Source: Atherinomorus stipes (taxonomy: Eukaryota; Chordata; Actinopteri; Atheriniformes; Atherinidae). From it: 64,000 nt of DNA. Position numbers and translations under genes: made by a program. Under the pieces are notes generated by a model that did no database searches, had not been told where the DNA came from, and saw only the letters and a program-made list of their open reading frames with translations. This document shows, piece after piece, positions 1 to 11,386 of the stretch. Numbering within the stretch: the stretch's first letter is position 1; every line of letters starts with the position of its first letter. The DNA is taken from the NCBI GenBank assembly GCA_023101725.1, contig JALJCO010012904.1, forward strand, positions 1-64,000. Reading direction: 5' to 3'.

Positions 1-159
1 GTACATAATTTACTCCCAAACAACACCATTTAGTATATTTTTACAGCCTAAACAGTAGTATGTTGTACTTCTCCATGCAAGTTCACGACACTACGGATGC
101 CGCAGTGTTCTACTCTGCTGATAGTGCAAGCTTAGAAGAAGAAATTTGCTGTTTACATT

Positions 160-245
160 GTGCTAAGAGCGAACGAGCTGCGGACAAACACAAGTGGGTT
201 GGCTATTGATTTAAAAGAAAGAAAAAGAAAGAGAGAGAGAGAGAG

Positions 246-332
<87 letters not shown>

Positions 333-400
333 AGAAAGAAAGAAAGAACGTGCAATCTCCTCTTTGCAATCTGCAGCAGCTTCTGTACTGTCGTGAACTC
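160..400 (+). repeat. GAAA-rich microsatellite inside a dispersed repeat
   Basis: A long (GAAA)n tract at about 213-350 sits inside a dispersed sequence. The flanks (ggacaaacac, gggttgg, tattgatttaaaa before it; cgtgcaatctc and gcagcagc after it) recur at 40120-40230 around a much shorter GAAA tract. The microsatellite therefore expanded inside a copy of a mobile family. Open frames across it are only Lys/Glu/Arg or Phe/Leu low complexity and are not genes. Confidence 0.85.
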
Positions 401-689
401 ACAAATATTATTTAACATCAAATTAGTTTCTATAGTGGAAGGGGAACATATCTAGCTTACATATGCCTGTAGTTGGCTTTTTGGTCATATTTATCTCATT
501 AATTAGAAGACCAATCAGAATTCTTTGTTTTTTATGAAAGTTTTTTTTCCACTTCAAAATGGTCTCCAAACAAAAGATAATGGCAAAAATAAGACTACGA
601 AGGTTAAAACCAACAAAAGATTTTTTTTTCAGATTTTTTTAAAACATGATTTAAATTATAGTTCAATTTCATATTCTTAAAAACGGTAC

Positions 690-766
690 CATGCGCCAAC
701 CGGAAGTACAGTGCGAACGCGTAGAGCTTTTATTGTGAAAAGCGCGTGCGGAAGAGGAACCCATCG
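690..766 (+). promoter_or_regulatory. Putative TATA-less promoter with ETS-type site (gene 1)
   Basis: The segment has more CpG than its surroundings. It contains ACCGGAAGT at 699-707, a perfect ETS/GABPA-type core of the kind found at the start of housekeeping vertebrate genes, and no TATA box is visible. It lies directly upstream of a plausible non-coding first exon ending at 873. Placement is by inference; no transcript evidence is available. Confidence 0.4.
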
Positions 767-873
767 ATGTCGATGATGGCGGTACCCGAGCTCCTGAAGC
801 TAACGACTACGGGCTGAAAAACAATCAGGAAGTTCTGTTATTTATCCAGAGCGTCTGCTGCTTGTTGTTAAAG
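710..873 (+). other. Putative 5' UTR exon of the ZNF638-like gene
   Basis: The exon would end at AAG|GTATTT (donor GT at 874-875). It holds a 16-codon upstream ORF, ATG 767 to TGA 817, with two further in-frame ATGs at 773 and 776. If it joins the acceptor at 5953, the codon before the junction in the main frame is a stop (TAA, 869-871). Translation would then begin downstream, at 6312. The 5' end is not determined. Confidence 0.4.
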
Positions 874-2212
874 GTATTTAATGAATATCTAAGGACGTGT
901 TAAAAGGTACGAGTGTACATGAGATGTAGAGGAACTGCTGGGAGCGACACTCTTCTGGCTAGCATTAGCCTGCTAAAATGGCTGGTACAGGATATGTGGG
1001 CTACAGGGGGTGGCCCCTGTCATCCACACTAGATTTATCTGAACCTATTTGGTATTTATCCCCCTGTAGTTTCAATATTGTGCATGCTACTCCGTGGACG
1101 ATTGCGGGTTTGACTGGATGGAGTTGAAAGTCATGCGTGACGAGGGTACGATCAAAGATTGGCCTCTGATATCTGCTGCGGAGGCCAACAACACATCACG
1201 AGCGGATGTCCGCGCGCCATGCAGGGGCCATTCGGCTGCTAGAGACATGGTGTGGTGTTTGTATTTGAGGGTAGAGTCCAAACCTCAGTGCGCTGCAGAT
1301 TTATGGGTAAAAGGTTTCTGTTTTCATCCAGAGATGTGAAATTATTGTAGTTTGATCGAAGTAACTTGAAGAAAAATAAATATTCAGCCTAAGATAATCC
1401 AGAAGCCATTTATGACTCTGGCCTTTTTTTATAGAAGAATCTATAGAAAAGATGCTGCTCTTTTCTTTTGCCATCACCTGCAGTTATCTATATCCACTTC
1501 TCATGGTGAACATCTGCAACCTGACTTGTTAATGCCCTTGTTAAGGGAACCAGCATAGATCAGATTAGTTGGACTGGCAACCTGTCAGACAGTTCCATTA
1601 TCATACCGAGTGATCGGAGCACATCTGGTTCAGAGTATAAAACCTCTCTGCTGGAAAGTTTCCTGGCCATCGATCTGACCTGAGGCCTGTCACAGCTCAC
1701 ACTTTCTGCCCAGGGTCATTCCCTACCTGCAGCTTACTCTGTCTGGTCCTGGCCTGCAGCCGGCAGCAATGATCTTCCTCCTTTCTTTAGTTCTCCTGGC
1801 GATGAGCCGGGAGATGTTTGGCTTCTAAAGTCGGAACTGACTGTAAATGGTAGAAGTACTTGCTGGCATGCTGAACTTCTCAAAGCTGCTAAGCAAACTA
1901 ACTGCAGTCTAAACCATTGGGGTTGGAATCTGCCACTGGCAGGTTAATATATTGCACATTTATCATTTCATATTTACTGTTTTATTAACCTCCTGAGACC
2001 TGAAAAGTGTCCTTTGCAAATCAGCACAAGTTTTCACATTGAAATATTTGCAGGAGGACTCAATAACATCAAGTAAATTGTATAGCATCATAAAAACAGA
2101 CCAAAATTCCAGTTTTTGCTTTTGAGGCTTTCTCTGCTGATTTAGTAAACACATGTTGCTTTACATCCTTCTTAGTGCACACCATTCTGTTGGAAAAGGT
2201 GTCAGTAGAGGC

Positions 2213-2609
2213 TACAAATGGTCTGGACGATTATGGAAAAATTATAATCACGATTATTTTGACTGATATTGAAATTACGATTAATATACATGATTATTCA
2301 TTGATTTTTATAAAAAGTGTTTATTGAACCACCAAAACTCAACTTCAAATATAACTTAAAAAAAAAACGGAAATAAATTGGAAACAAGTGAAGGATAAAA
2401 TAAGGATGTTATTTAAGATAATAATAGCAATAAAAATAAATACTCAGTCTACATGCATTCCTGTTCTATACTCCCTGCAGTTTGCTTCCTATAACTCCAC
2501 CAGTCTGTTCACTTCACGATTAATCATTTTTCTTCGATTACAGTGTTTTTATGATCGTGAAAAGGCAAAATTGAAATCACGATTAAAATTCGATTTATTG
2601 TCCAGCCCT
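2213..2609. mobile_element. hAT-like MITE with degenerate inverted ends
   Basis: The left end (gtctggacgattatgg) and right end (gattta ttgtccagcccta) are inverted versions of a common fish hAT terminus. Between them are repeated CGATTA/TAATCG-type motifs (cacgattattttg, aatcacgattaaaa). No coding capacity is seen. The boundaries are approximate and no target duplication was confirmed. Confidence 0.5.
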
Positions 2610-4203
2610 AGGATAAGTTATTATCACAATTATTTGGTTAATATTGAAATCACAATTATCCAAATGATTATTTTTTTAGTTACACAATGCATTTATTTAG
2701 CATTTCTCTTTGTTAAAAACTGATTTTTATTGATAATGTACGCAAAACGTTGAAATTGAAAAAAATGTAGGCTATAAAATATGTACTTTACAGCTGTTTG
2801 GCAATGAATAAACATTAAATGAATAAAATAAATATACTTTGAATATTAAATAAGGCATAGAAAAACATAAATGTATCCAAAATAAGCTGACCAGTTGTTT
2901 TGCAATTTCTCTATATTTGAAAAAATAAATAAATATACTTATTTTATTTTAAAAAAAATTAATAAATAATCACAAACTAAACTTAAAGCTTCAGTACAAT
3001 GCTACAACATTCCAAATCTAACATTTTTGTAAATGACACCCAACAAACTGCACAGGTGAGAAGCAACTAAAATTAATTTGAACTTCAGTCAGAGATTGTG
3101 TAAAGAAAAATGGCAAATCATTTCAACTTGATTAAATGAGTTTGGAGATTGTTTGACATTAAAATTGAATTTGGTAAAAAATTTTTATATTTTTAACAAA
3201 CTATCATAGCACAGTTGGCGTAACAGTCATCCTGTATGATGCATATTTTTTTGCACTACACGCAGCCATCCAGTCAAAGGTCACTTGGATGGATTTTACT
3301 GAAATGTGTTCGCAGCCTTTCTCACACTTCCACCTCCCTTGGATGAGGTAGGTGAAGTATTTAAATTGCAACCGAAGTGTCTGACGTATTTTTTTCCTTT
3401 TTTTTTTTTTATATGAAGAAAACAAAAGCACCTCCAGCTGATTACCGTGTTTACTTTCTATGTGGCAGCCAGTTGCCGCTATCTGACCTCTTCCAGGTCA
3501 CTGAAGTGAGTCGTATCCAGATTCCTCAGTCTTGGACTGCATGTGAAAACGGTAGTTGCTGCTTTGTTTTCCAGATTTGTGCCAGCTCTTCTTGTTGTTT
3601 GTGTGCTGGTACTCGTAGCTAACCAGCTAACTGAGGCTAGAGTAGAGCAACAACTTTGCTCAGTATTTACAGTCCAGAACAGCTCAGTTGTTGAGTGGAG
3701 AGATTTGGAGGAGAGGCAGCTGAAAACATGACTTAATCATTTTCTGATAGATTACTTGGATATTGAACCTGCAATTGGTTAATCAACATCTATTTAGATA
3801 TAAAATGATTTTTGTAAGTAAGCATGGGCATGCCTCCTTGTGTGGTGGACTAATTATGAGTATTTTAGGCGAGTAAAGTTTAACAGTGAAGCCTTTCTTG
3901 TCAGCTGAGACTCACTTTCTCGAACGGTTAATGTTACAGGGTCTCTTCAGCTCCCTGAGACACCCGACCAGCTTTTTTCGGCTTCATAACTGATCTTAAC
4001 CCAGAGATGTGCATCTTTTCTGCTTCCTCTTTTTCATGTTCAGCAGGCTGCTGAAAAAAGCTGCAACTCAGAGAGGTTTTATTTTAATACTACATTTAAT
4101 TCATTATAGGTGCAAAATGACCCCAATCCTTCTAGATGATCAAATTATTTTCAAATAAACCTGTTTGAGTTCCTTCTCCTGAAAATACCAGTATTGTTTT
4201 AAA

Positions 4204-4494
4204 TAGGGCTGCCAGAGATGATTATTTTGATAATGAATAGTCACCTATTATTTTAGCGATTCGTATACTTATCAGATCATATGATCAAACGTTTGACTGG
4301 TAGTATGTGTGTTTATTTATGTTATTATACAGTTCAAGAAAAGCTGAGCAGACAGAAAGGCAGCGGAAGTTACATTGGCAATTTTAAGAGGGAAAAACAA
4401 AGCGTATAAACAAATGATTGGTCGATTAGGATATTAGTCGCTGACTATTTTGATTGTCAACTAATTGATTAATCGACTAATTGTGGCAGCCCTA
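4204..4494. mobile_element. hAT-type MITE (TAGGGCTGCC ends)
   Basis: It starts TAGGGCTGCC and ends GGCAGCCCTA. The interior carries the family signature of self-complementary motifs, including GATTAATCGACTAATTG. It is the same family as 12335-12678. The flanking 8-mers differ here (GTTTTAAA and ATGGCAAA), so the target duplication has decayed or the end is slightly misplaced. Confidence 0.75.
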
Positions 4495-5953
4495 ATGGCA
4501 AATATTGCGGTTCAGGCCCCCCCTTGCTGTTGTTTTTAGGGGAAAAAACAATTTTATCTGTTGCTGTTTTCTGAACCAAAATTAAAGTTAACTAACAAAC
4601 ATTTATGTTTTTCAATTTAATACAAAAAATAATAAAAGAAATGGATAATAACTGCTCAGATTCAATTCTTTAACTTGAGTTGAGACGCTTGTCTCACCCC
4701 CAACCCCGCCCCCCAAACAGGCCCATGACTGTTGTCCTTCATTACCGTCTTTATTTTATGAACATTGGAAAACCGAAAATAGTTCATTATCTGATTTTTA
4801 TTTTTCTTTGGATTAGAAAAAACAGCCTGATGTACACGGCTGTACCCAGTCATTATTTAAAGACCCAAAGCGGATCCTTGGCCAGTTTTCTCAGTGATGC
4901 TGCACCCCTGAACTGTGGCTAATCCAGGATCTGTCCTCATCCTACCTGCACTGTGACCTCTCTCTATCCAAGAGAAGACGGTCTATTTTCTTCCTCTTGC
5001 TCTGTCTCTATCTCTCTTTTCTTTGCTGAATCAGTCACGGTGACGTTCAAAGCGGCTGGTGGGTCATATGTTCTTGCTGGTGTGTGGCGCGGTTCATAAA
5101 GCGAAACTCTGCTGCGACGTCATGCAGCGTCCTGGAGGAAGTTGTGAGGTGGTTTCTCAGCTTCAGGTGCTGCTGGACTGCGATGTCTCCAGAAAAGCAC
5201 ATAACAAATTTCACTGTGCCTGAAAACAAGTCAGAACAAAGTCGGAAGATGAAAACAGGCTGGTAGAGGTTGGTTCTGGGTTTGTCCAAAGCCAAGTGGA
5301 GTTGCGGCGGTAAAATGAGCTGGTTGGACTGCCATCATTCAGCTGTCTCTCAGTGAAGACATGCTGTCCTCAGGAGGTCCTGATTTTCTTGTTGGAGGTC
5401 TACCAGCTCTATGTAAATAAAAACAAACTATAGTTTATAGTCTATATAGTCTATATAAAAATGTATTTATTCCAGGATATGGCAGGTGAGATTCATCATT
5501 TATAAATATACCAGCAGGATATATGATGTAAATATTTGTTGCTTCTGGAATTGCTTTGTGTTCCTATTAACCTTTTGACAAGTTTGATCAGGTCCTCTGT
5601 TATAGTATTTATCACAGATTAGTTTTTATTTTCCTCTCAGGGCTCAGAAGGTTAGACTTACATGCAGCTTTCCTGGTTATTAAATCTATATTTCAGTCTG
5701 GGTTTTCAATGATTATGACTTAATTGTTGTTTCCCATCCTGAAAGAAAGTTATCTTGGGTGCACTGGACTACAAGAAAGACCAATGAGGTGACCGCAGGT
5801 CTTTTTAATGGAAACTGCCAGCAAACTGAAAACTGGCATCATATTAAAAGTGTTTCTTGGGGAAAAAAGGAGCACTTTAATCTGAAAGCTGCTTTTGAAA
5901 TGACAACTTGAATCTTGTTTATTGTAATAGTATATTTCTGCTTTCCACCTCAG

Positions 5954-7553
5954 CCTCACCGTGCACTCAGACAGTAGTTCACACCTCGCTCCCTCCCTTC
6001 GTTTGGAGCGCAGTGCAACGCTCCCCATCACCAACCGTTCCAGAGGGACCCATTTCATATTTGGACCTGTGGCTGCAGCGACAGCTCTCCGACTCGCTCA
6101 GATTGAGACTCAAACACAGATTGCGCTCCAGCGACTCGCTGTGTTAGCGTCCATCATCGTCGGCCATCAGTGCCGCAGCAGCGAGCTCGCAACAGCGTTG
6201 CCTCCTCACCTGGCTCTCCTGAGCCTGTTAAACAGACAGCAGGTGTCCGCTGCAGGACTAGGCATCACCAGTAAGAACTGCATCGTCGCCCGACCGGCTC
6301 CGCCTGCCGCCATGTATCAGCAGCATCCTCAACAGCAGGGGTCTCAGCCCTTTTCAAACCCACCCATGCCTCCTCATCATCAGCCGCCTCCTCATCAACC
6401 TCCTGCAAATCAGCATCAGAACCGCTCCAACATGCAGGCCATGGGGTTTCAGTTTCCCCCTCCTACCCAACTCCCCGATGAGCTGGAGTCTGCCTTGGCT
6501 ATTCGGGGTGCCAGGGACATGGACCACCGTCAACTGGACCACATGAATCCACCACACCAAGCTTCCGGTTCCGGGCTTGGTCAACATGGAGGCTATGTTC
6601 CCAACCCGCTGCCCCTCCCTGCTGATAACCAGCCTGGCCACCAGAAAGGGGTGGACTGGTCAAGCTACCAACCCCCATCTAAACTGTTTGCTACTCCTCC
6701 GCCTAATGCCGGCCACCAGGGGGCGCAACAGCCACCTCGACAGGCACATGGTGGCGCAGGTGGGGGGGAGGGGCCGGGTTTGTACACACCAGAGAGCGCC
6801 GGGAGCATCTTGGCTAGCTTTGGACTTTCAAATGAGGACTTGGAGGTATTGAGTCACTACCCTGATGACCAGTTAACCCCGGACACTTTACCGTTCATCC
6901 TCCGCGACATACAGATCAACAAGTCCGGCAGTCAGAAAACCGTGGCTTCCACGTCCTCGTCCACATTTTCACACGGCATCCACGAGATGCCAACACCTTC
7001 TGCAGAGGTTCCCAGCCTCCTCACCGTCACGCAGACAGCAGGTAAAGTTATCGACTACGGACACGCCAGCCGGGGAAAGGACGAGAGCGCCACCAGAGAG
7101 ACTTTCAAAAGAGAACAGCTGTCTAGCGAAAGGACAGTTAAAATGTATCCGACGTTGCCGCCATCGGCTGTTCCCAAAGTGGATAAAACTGAAAGACGGC
7201 AAGTTCGTTTGGAACCCAAAGAACTGAGCAAGCACGAAGACCGAGACTATCGCAGGACCGGCAGTGAAAAACGCAAGAACAGTCCGTCTCCTCGGAGGGA
7301 ATTTCCACGTTCGCCTAAACCTCGAAATATGGACAGAGACTATCGGCACGAGGGACCCAAACCAAGACCCTCCTCTGAAACCAGGAGCGAGGCATCTTCA
7401 AGACGGTCTCTGTCCTCTTCGTCTGGCTCACGACCGCACAGCAGCAGTAAGAAGTTGCCTACTCCAACCATGATAGGTGATTTTGCAGCTGTGTCTCCAA
7501 AGGTGTATCCCCATACCTGCTCCCTGTGCCACATACAGTGTGATGAGGAAAAG
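5954..7553 (+). CDS. znf638: ZNF638-like exon 1 (first coding exon)
   Basis: The acceptor is ccacctcag at 5953 and the donor is AAAG|GTGAGT at 7553/7554. The preferred start is ATG 6312 in gccgccATGt, a near-ideal Kozak context. The frame is also open upstream to the acceptor with no ATG. Residues 1-150 are Gln/Pro/His-rich. Residues 162-200 contain SILASFGLSNEDLEVLSHYP, the matrin-3/ZNF638 N-terminal block. Next come VIDYGHAS, then Arg/Ser-rich sequence, then KLPTPTMIGDFA. The exon ends inside the first zinc finger (Cys403, Cys406). Confidence 0.88.
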
Positions 7554-10500
7554 GTGAGTGTTACCACGCCACTGTACCGATTTCCAACACTGAAAGCCTC
7601 ATGTAGAGTTTTAGTCTGTGGCCTCTTCTCCAGGAAGTCAACAAACTGTGATTCCAGTGTTTCAGTACTGGTTTGTGTGGGTAGTCTCCAGTATCAGAAA
7701 AGAAAGTCAGATCATAGGATCATTGCTTTTTCAAAATGAATGATGACATTGCTGAATGTAGCGTTCTACAGGTGTCTTTGAAAGCATCAGTTTGATCCCT
7801 CATCATGGTAATTACATGTACTCACCGCCATCTGGGCCTAAACAGACCCTTTCACAGCAGACGTTTCTACCTCAACGGCAGAAGAGCTAAATGTCATGGA
7901 GCAGGAAAGCAGCTCATCACTCCTCAGTCCCTCCGTCTGTCTCCTATAAGAATCTGATACCTGGAAATAAATGAATTACTGCAATAATCAAATCTGACGA
8001 TGCATCTACATCCACTTCTGAAATGTGATATTCTAAAACTGGAGGTGGAAAATCCAGGTGCCAGAAAGTGAAAATGCTGCCAGGTGTTTTCACGAACGAG
8101 CTCATCTAGCTGCAGAGGAGCTATGCTGATTAAATTCAGCTGGTTCAGTGATTGTTTGGAACAACTGCTGGCCAGGTTTTTACTTTCTGGACCAGGTTTT
8201 TCCACCTCTGCTAAAAACCCTGGTCTACTTTTCTCAATACAATATCATATTTATTTTATGGTATGCCGTATGGCTGCACAATACTGGAAAAAGCTGACAT
8301 TGCAATTTTTTTTCTAACCCTGTCATAAATATCGCAATATGAAAAATACAGGAATTTTATCCGAGTTATTCTTATTATCTTTTATGGCTTGTTATTATTA
8401 TGCTAGGACCTGAGTACATCTTTTATTTTATTATGTATACATGTAATTTTACCAAAACAGGTTTGTTCTTTGCCAAGCTGATGAATAATGATGGTGATTG
8501 GTGGATCGCCATGTGCAGTGTCAGGTTTCAGTGAAATTAGATGAGAACACATTAAGTTAATTTGCCTCCTACGTTGCAGGACCTGCGTTGTGACTGTTGC
8601 TCACATGTATGTTGCGATTGCGATGCTCAAACGATATATTGTGCAGCCCGAGTACGCATTGACGTAATTTCCTGTTGTTTTTAAAACATGCAGTCTTTGT
8701 TGAGTATGGTGGTGCCTGTAGCCTTAGCATTAGCTGCTAATGCAGAAGCTAAATAGACTACATGTAAACATTTTACTTCATATACTTCTGCTGCACGCCA
8801 TCAAATTTTCCTTGTATGTTCTTGCGTTTTAAAGGCATCACTTCTGTCTTTTCAGTAGATGTTGATAAAGCAAAGTTTTGCACATGTGCAGATGAAGATA
8901 ACTGACAAAAACAAACAAAAAAAGAAAACATGGTTACAATTGCACATAACTGTCTGTAACTATGTTTTTGTCTCCCCCAAAATGGTCTCTTGTGAATTAG
9001 ACTGTCTTTTGATGAGACTTCACATATAAATAAAGGTTATAAGTTGGATATGCAGGTCTACATGACGAAGACATCTGGGTATCGGGAGAAACTAAGACGT
9101 TAACAGAGATTACTCAAGTTGTCATGTAAACAGCCTAATCTCATTATGCTTGATCAGATAATGGCAGTAATCTGATTATGAGAAATCAGATTAACGTACT
9201 TTGGTTTCTCCCCCATACCTATGTCTTAATGCATGTAACCCAGTACATAGTTTTTCTTTTTTCTTTTTTTTTTTTTTTTTACATCTGAGCATGTGCAAAA
9301 ATCAGCATCACCTCCATCTTTTCATCTTCTGATAAAGGACATTGATGTCAGGACGCGTGTGAGCACTATTACATGATGGCACGCAGCAACAGTCGAAATA
9401 TAAATGAAGTCAAACATTCACATTGAGTCTAATTTGCAGGGTGTTTTTAGCTTTCACATTAGACACTAATGCGAAGGCCACAACCAATGTTTTAAAAGTA
9501 AAAGGAAGTTGCATTAATACGAAGTACTCGTTATAACCTGGAAAATGTTTACCGAAGTTTTTACATATATTTCAGAGGTGGATGTGGACACATCGAATCT
9601 GCTTGCAATAATCTGATTACTCCCAGTCATTGGATTTTGATGGCCATGTAAATGGTTTGATAGGACAGCAGATTATGCTGTTTACATGACCACTTTATTG
9701 CTTTAAGAACTCCAGAAATCAGCTAATGATCAGGTGAGCGCAGTGAAGCGTAAGAATGGGTCGAGACCTGTCAGTTAAATGCAGTGGTGGTTATGACAGC
9801 TTCTATGATATATAGACTCATAAAACATTGATGTATGGCACAGGATGGGGTCACCAGCTCTGGTCCTTGAGGGCCGCTGTCCTGCAAGTTTTAGCATTTT
9901 CCTGCTTCATACCTGATTTCAATTAACGGTTCTGTGACAGCTTGTTAACATGAACCATTTATTTGGACCAGGTGTGTTGGCACAAGGAAACCTCTAAAAC
10001 CTGGATAAATGCCCTTCAGGACGGGTCAGCGACTGTTGGTATAAGGTGTCAAAAATATGCTCCTCGTCTCTTCTGTGGACATCCTCTCTTCTCTACATAC
10101 ACATAGCGTTAAACACACCCTCCATCTGGGTGCATTGAGATCAATTTTTGGTTTTTGGAGAATGGAGAAGACGGAATGTGTCTGGGAGAAAAATGAGAGA
10201 TTCCTCTGCAGATTGACATGTCTGCTGTGACAGCGGTCTGTTACTGAAATGGTGGAAAAACCACTAAGAACCTATTGGGTGTCTTTCATAGCTGAAAAAT
10301 TATTCTCATGTTTAATAGACCAGTGTTTATCAACTCTGGTCCTCATGACCCACTGCCCTGCATGTTTTGATGAGTTCCTACTCCAACACAGCGGATTCAG
10401 ATTAATGAACTTCCTCATCAAGTTCTTTGAAAACTTGTTAACGAGCCGTTCATCTGATTCAGGTGTGTGAAAGTAGACTTGCCTGCTGTGGGTCCTGAGG

Positions 10501-11303
10501 ACCGGAGTTGAGAAACACTATAATACAGTTGTTATTCTGACAATTGGACCGCTATGTCATCCTGCCACAGTTCCACCAAGGCTTCCTCTTTAGATAAGTA
10601 TGGCTCATTTGAAACAGCAAAAAATGTTTCTTAAAAAGAAACTGAAATGATGCAGCGCAGCCATGATTGCCTCAGTCAGAAATGAAGGCATGTCAGCCAG
10701 AAACATTAAAGGAAGCAGGATCCTCATTTTTAAGCTGTGACATGTTCTGTAGCTCTAAACTGGTTTCACATCCAGTCTTTGGAGTGTTTTTTTCTTTTCT
10801 TCAAATAGAAGAGATTCCCCAATAAAATGATTATATGTAAGTCTATTGGATGTTTATTATAACCACAAGAGGTAAGCAGAGAGGCGCTTCCTCTGATTTC
10901 TCTCTTAGATTAAACAGGTTTTATGAGGTGAACTCAGATTAAACTCAATGGGTCTCATTCATGAAACGTTAGAAAACAGATTTACTTGTAAAGGCCTACA
11001 CCACTAAAAACTTACTCCGGATTCAGGAACACGTTCGGGAAACTCAGATTTGATCGTAAACACGTGTGTAGGATCATGAATGCCAAGCGATCTTAAATTG
11101 ACAGCACGCCCCCGGTAATCAGTTGTTTGCATAAAATCTGCCCATGAATCAGCAATGAGCTCCATTAAAGGGGGGTTAGATTGATGGCTTCTGGTAACCT
11201 GTCAGTGACTGAGCAAGAGGAGAGAGAGAGAGAGAGGGGGAGGGAGAGAGGAGAAGAGGAGGGGGGGAGAGATAAAATGGAGTGGAGATGAAAAAAATAA
11301 ATA

Positions 11304-11386
<83 letters not shown>

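Larger units (their letters stand above)
874..5953 (+). other. Intron 1 of the ZNF638-like gene (transposon-rich, no gene seen)
   Basis: No coding exon is recognised in this roughly 5-kb stretch. It contains a MITE-like repeat at 2213-2609, a hAT-type element at 4204-4494 and AT-rich DNA at 2270-3200. An upstream coding exon is possible, because the frame upstream of 6312 stays open, but I could not identify one. Confidence 0.5.

Noticed and set aside
160..421. Open frames of Lys/Glu/Arg and Phe/Leu on both strands
   Set aside because: Products of the GAAA microsatellite; no start context, splice signal or similarity.
1087..1339. Overlapping 60-80 codon frames near the promoter
   Set aside because: No domain, no good splice sites linking them to the gene; chance frames in a CpG-rich stretch.
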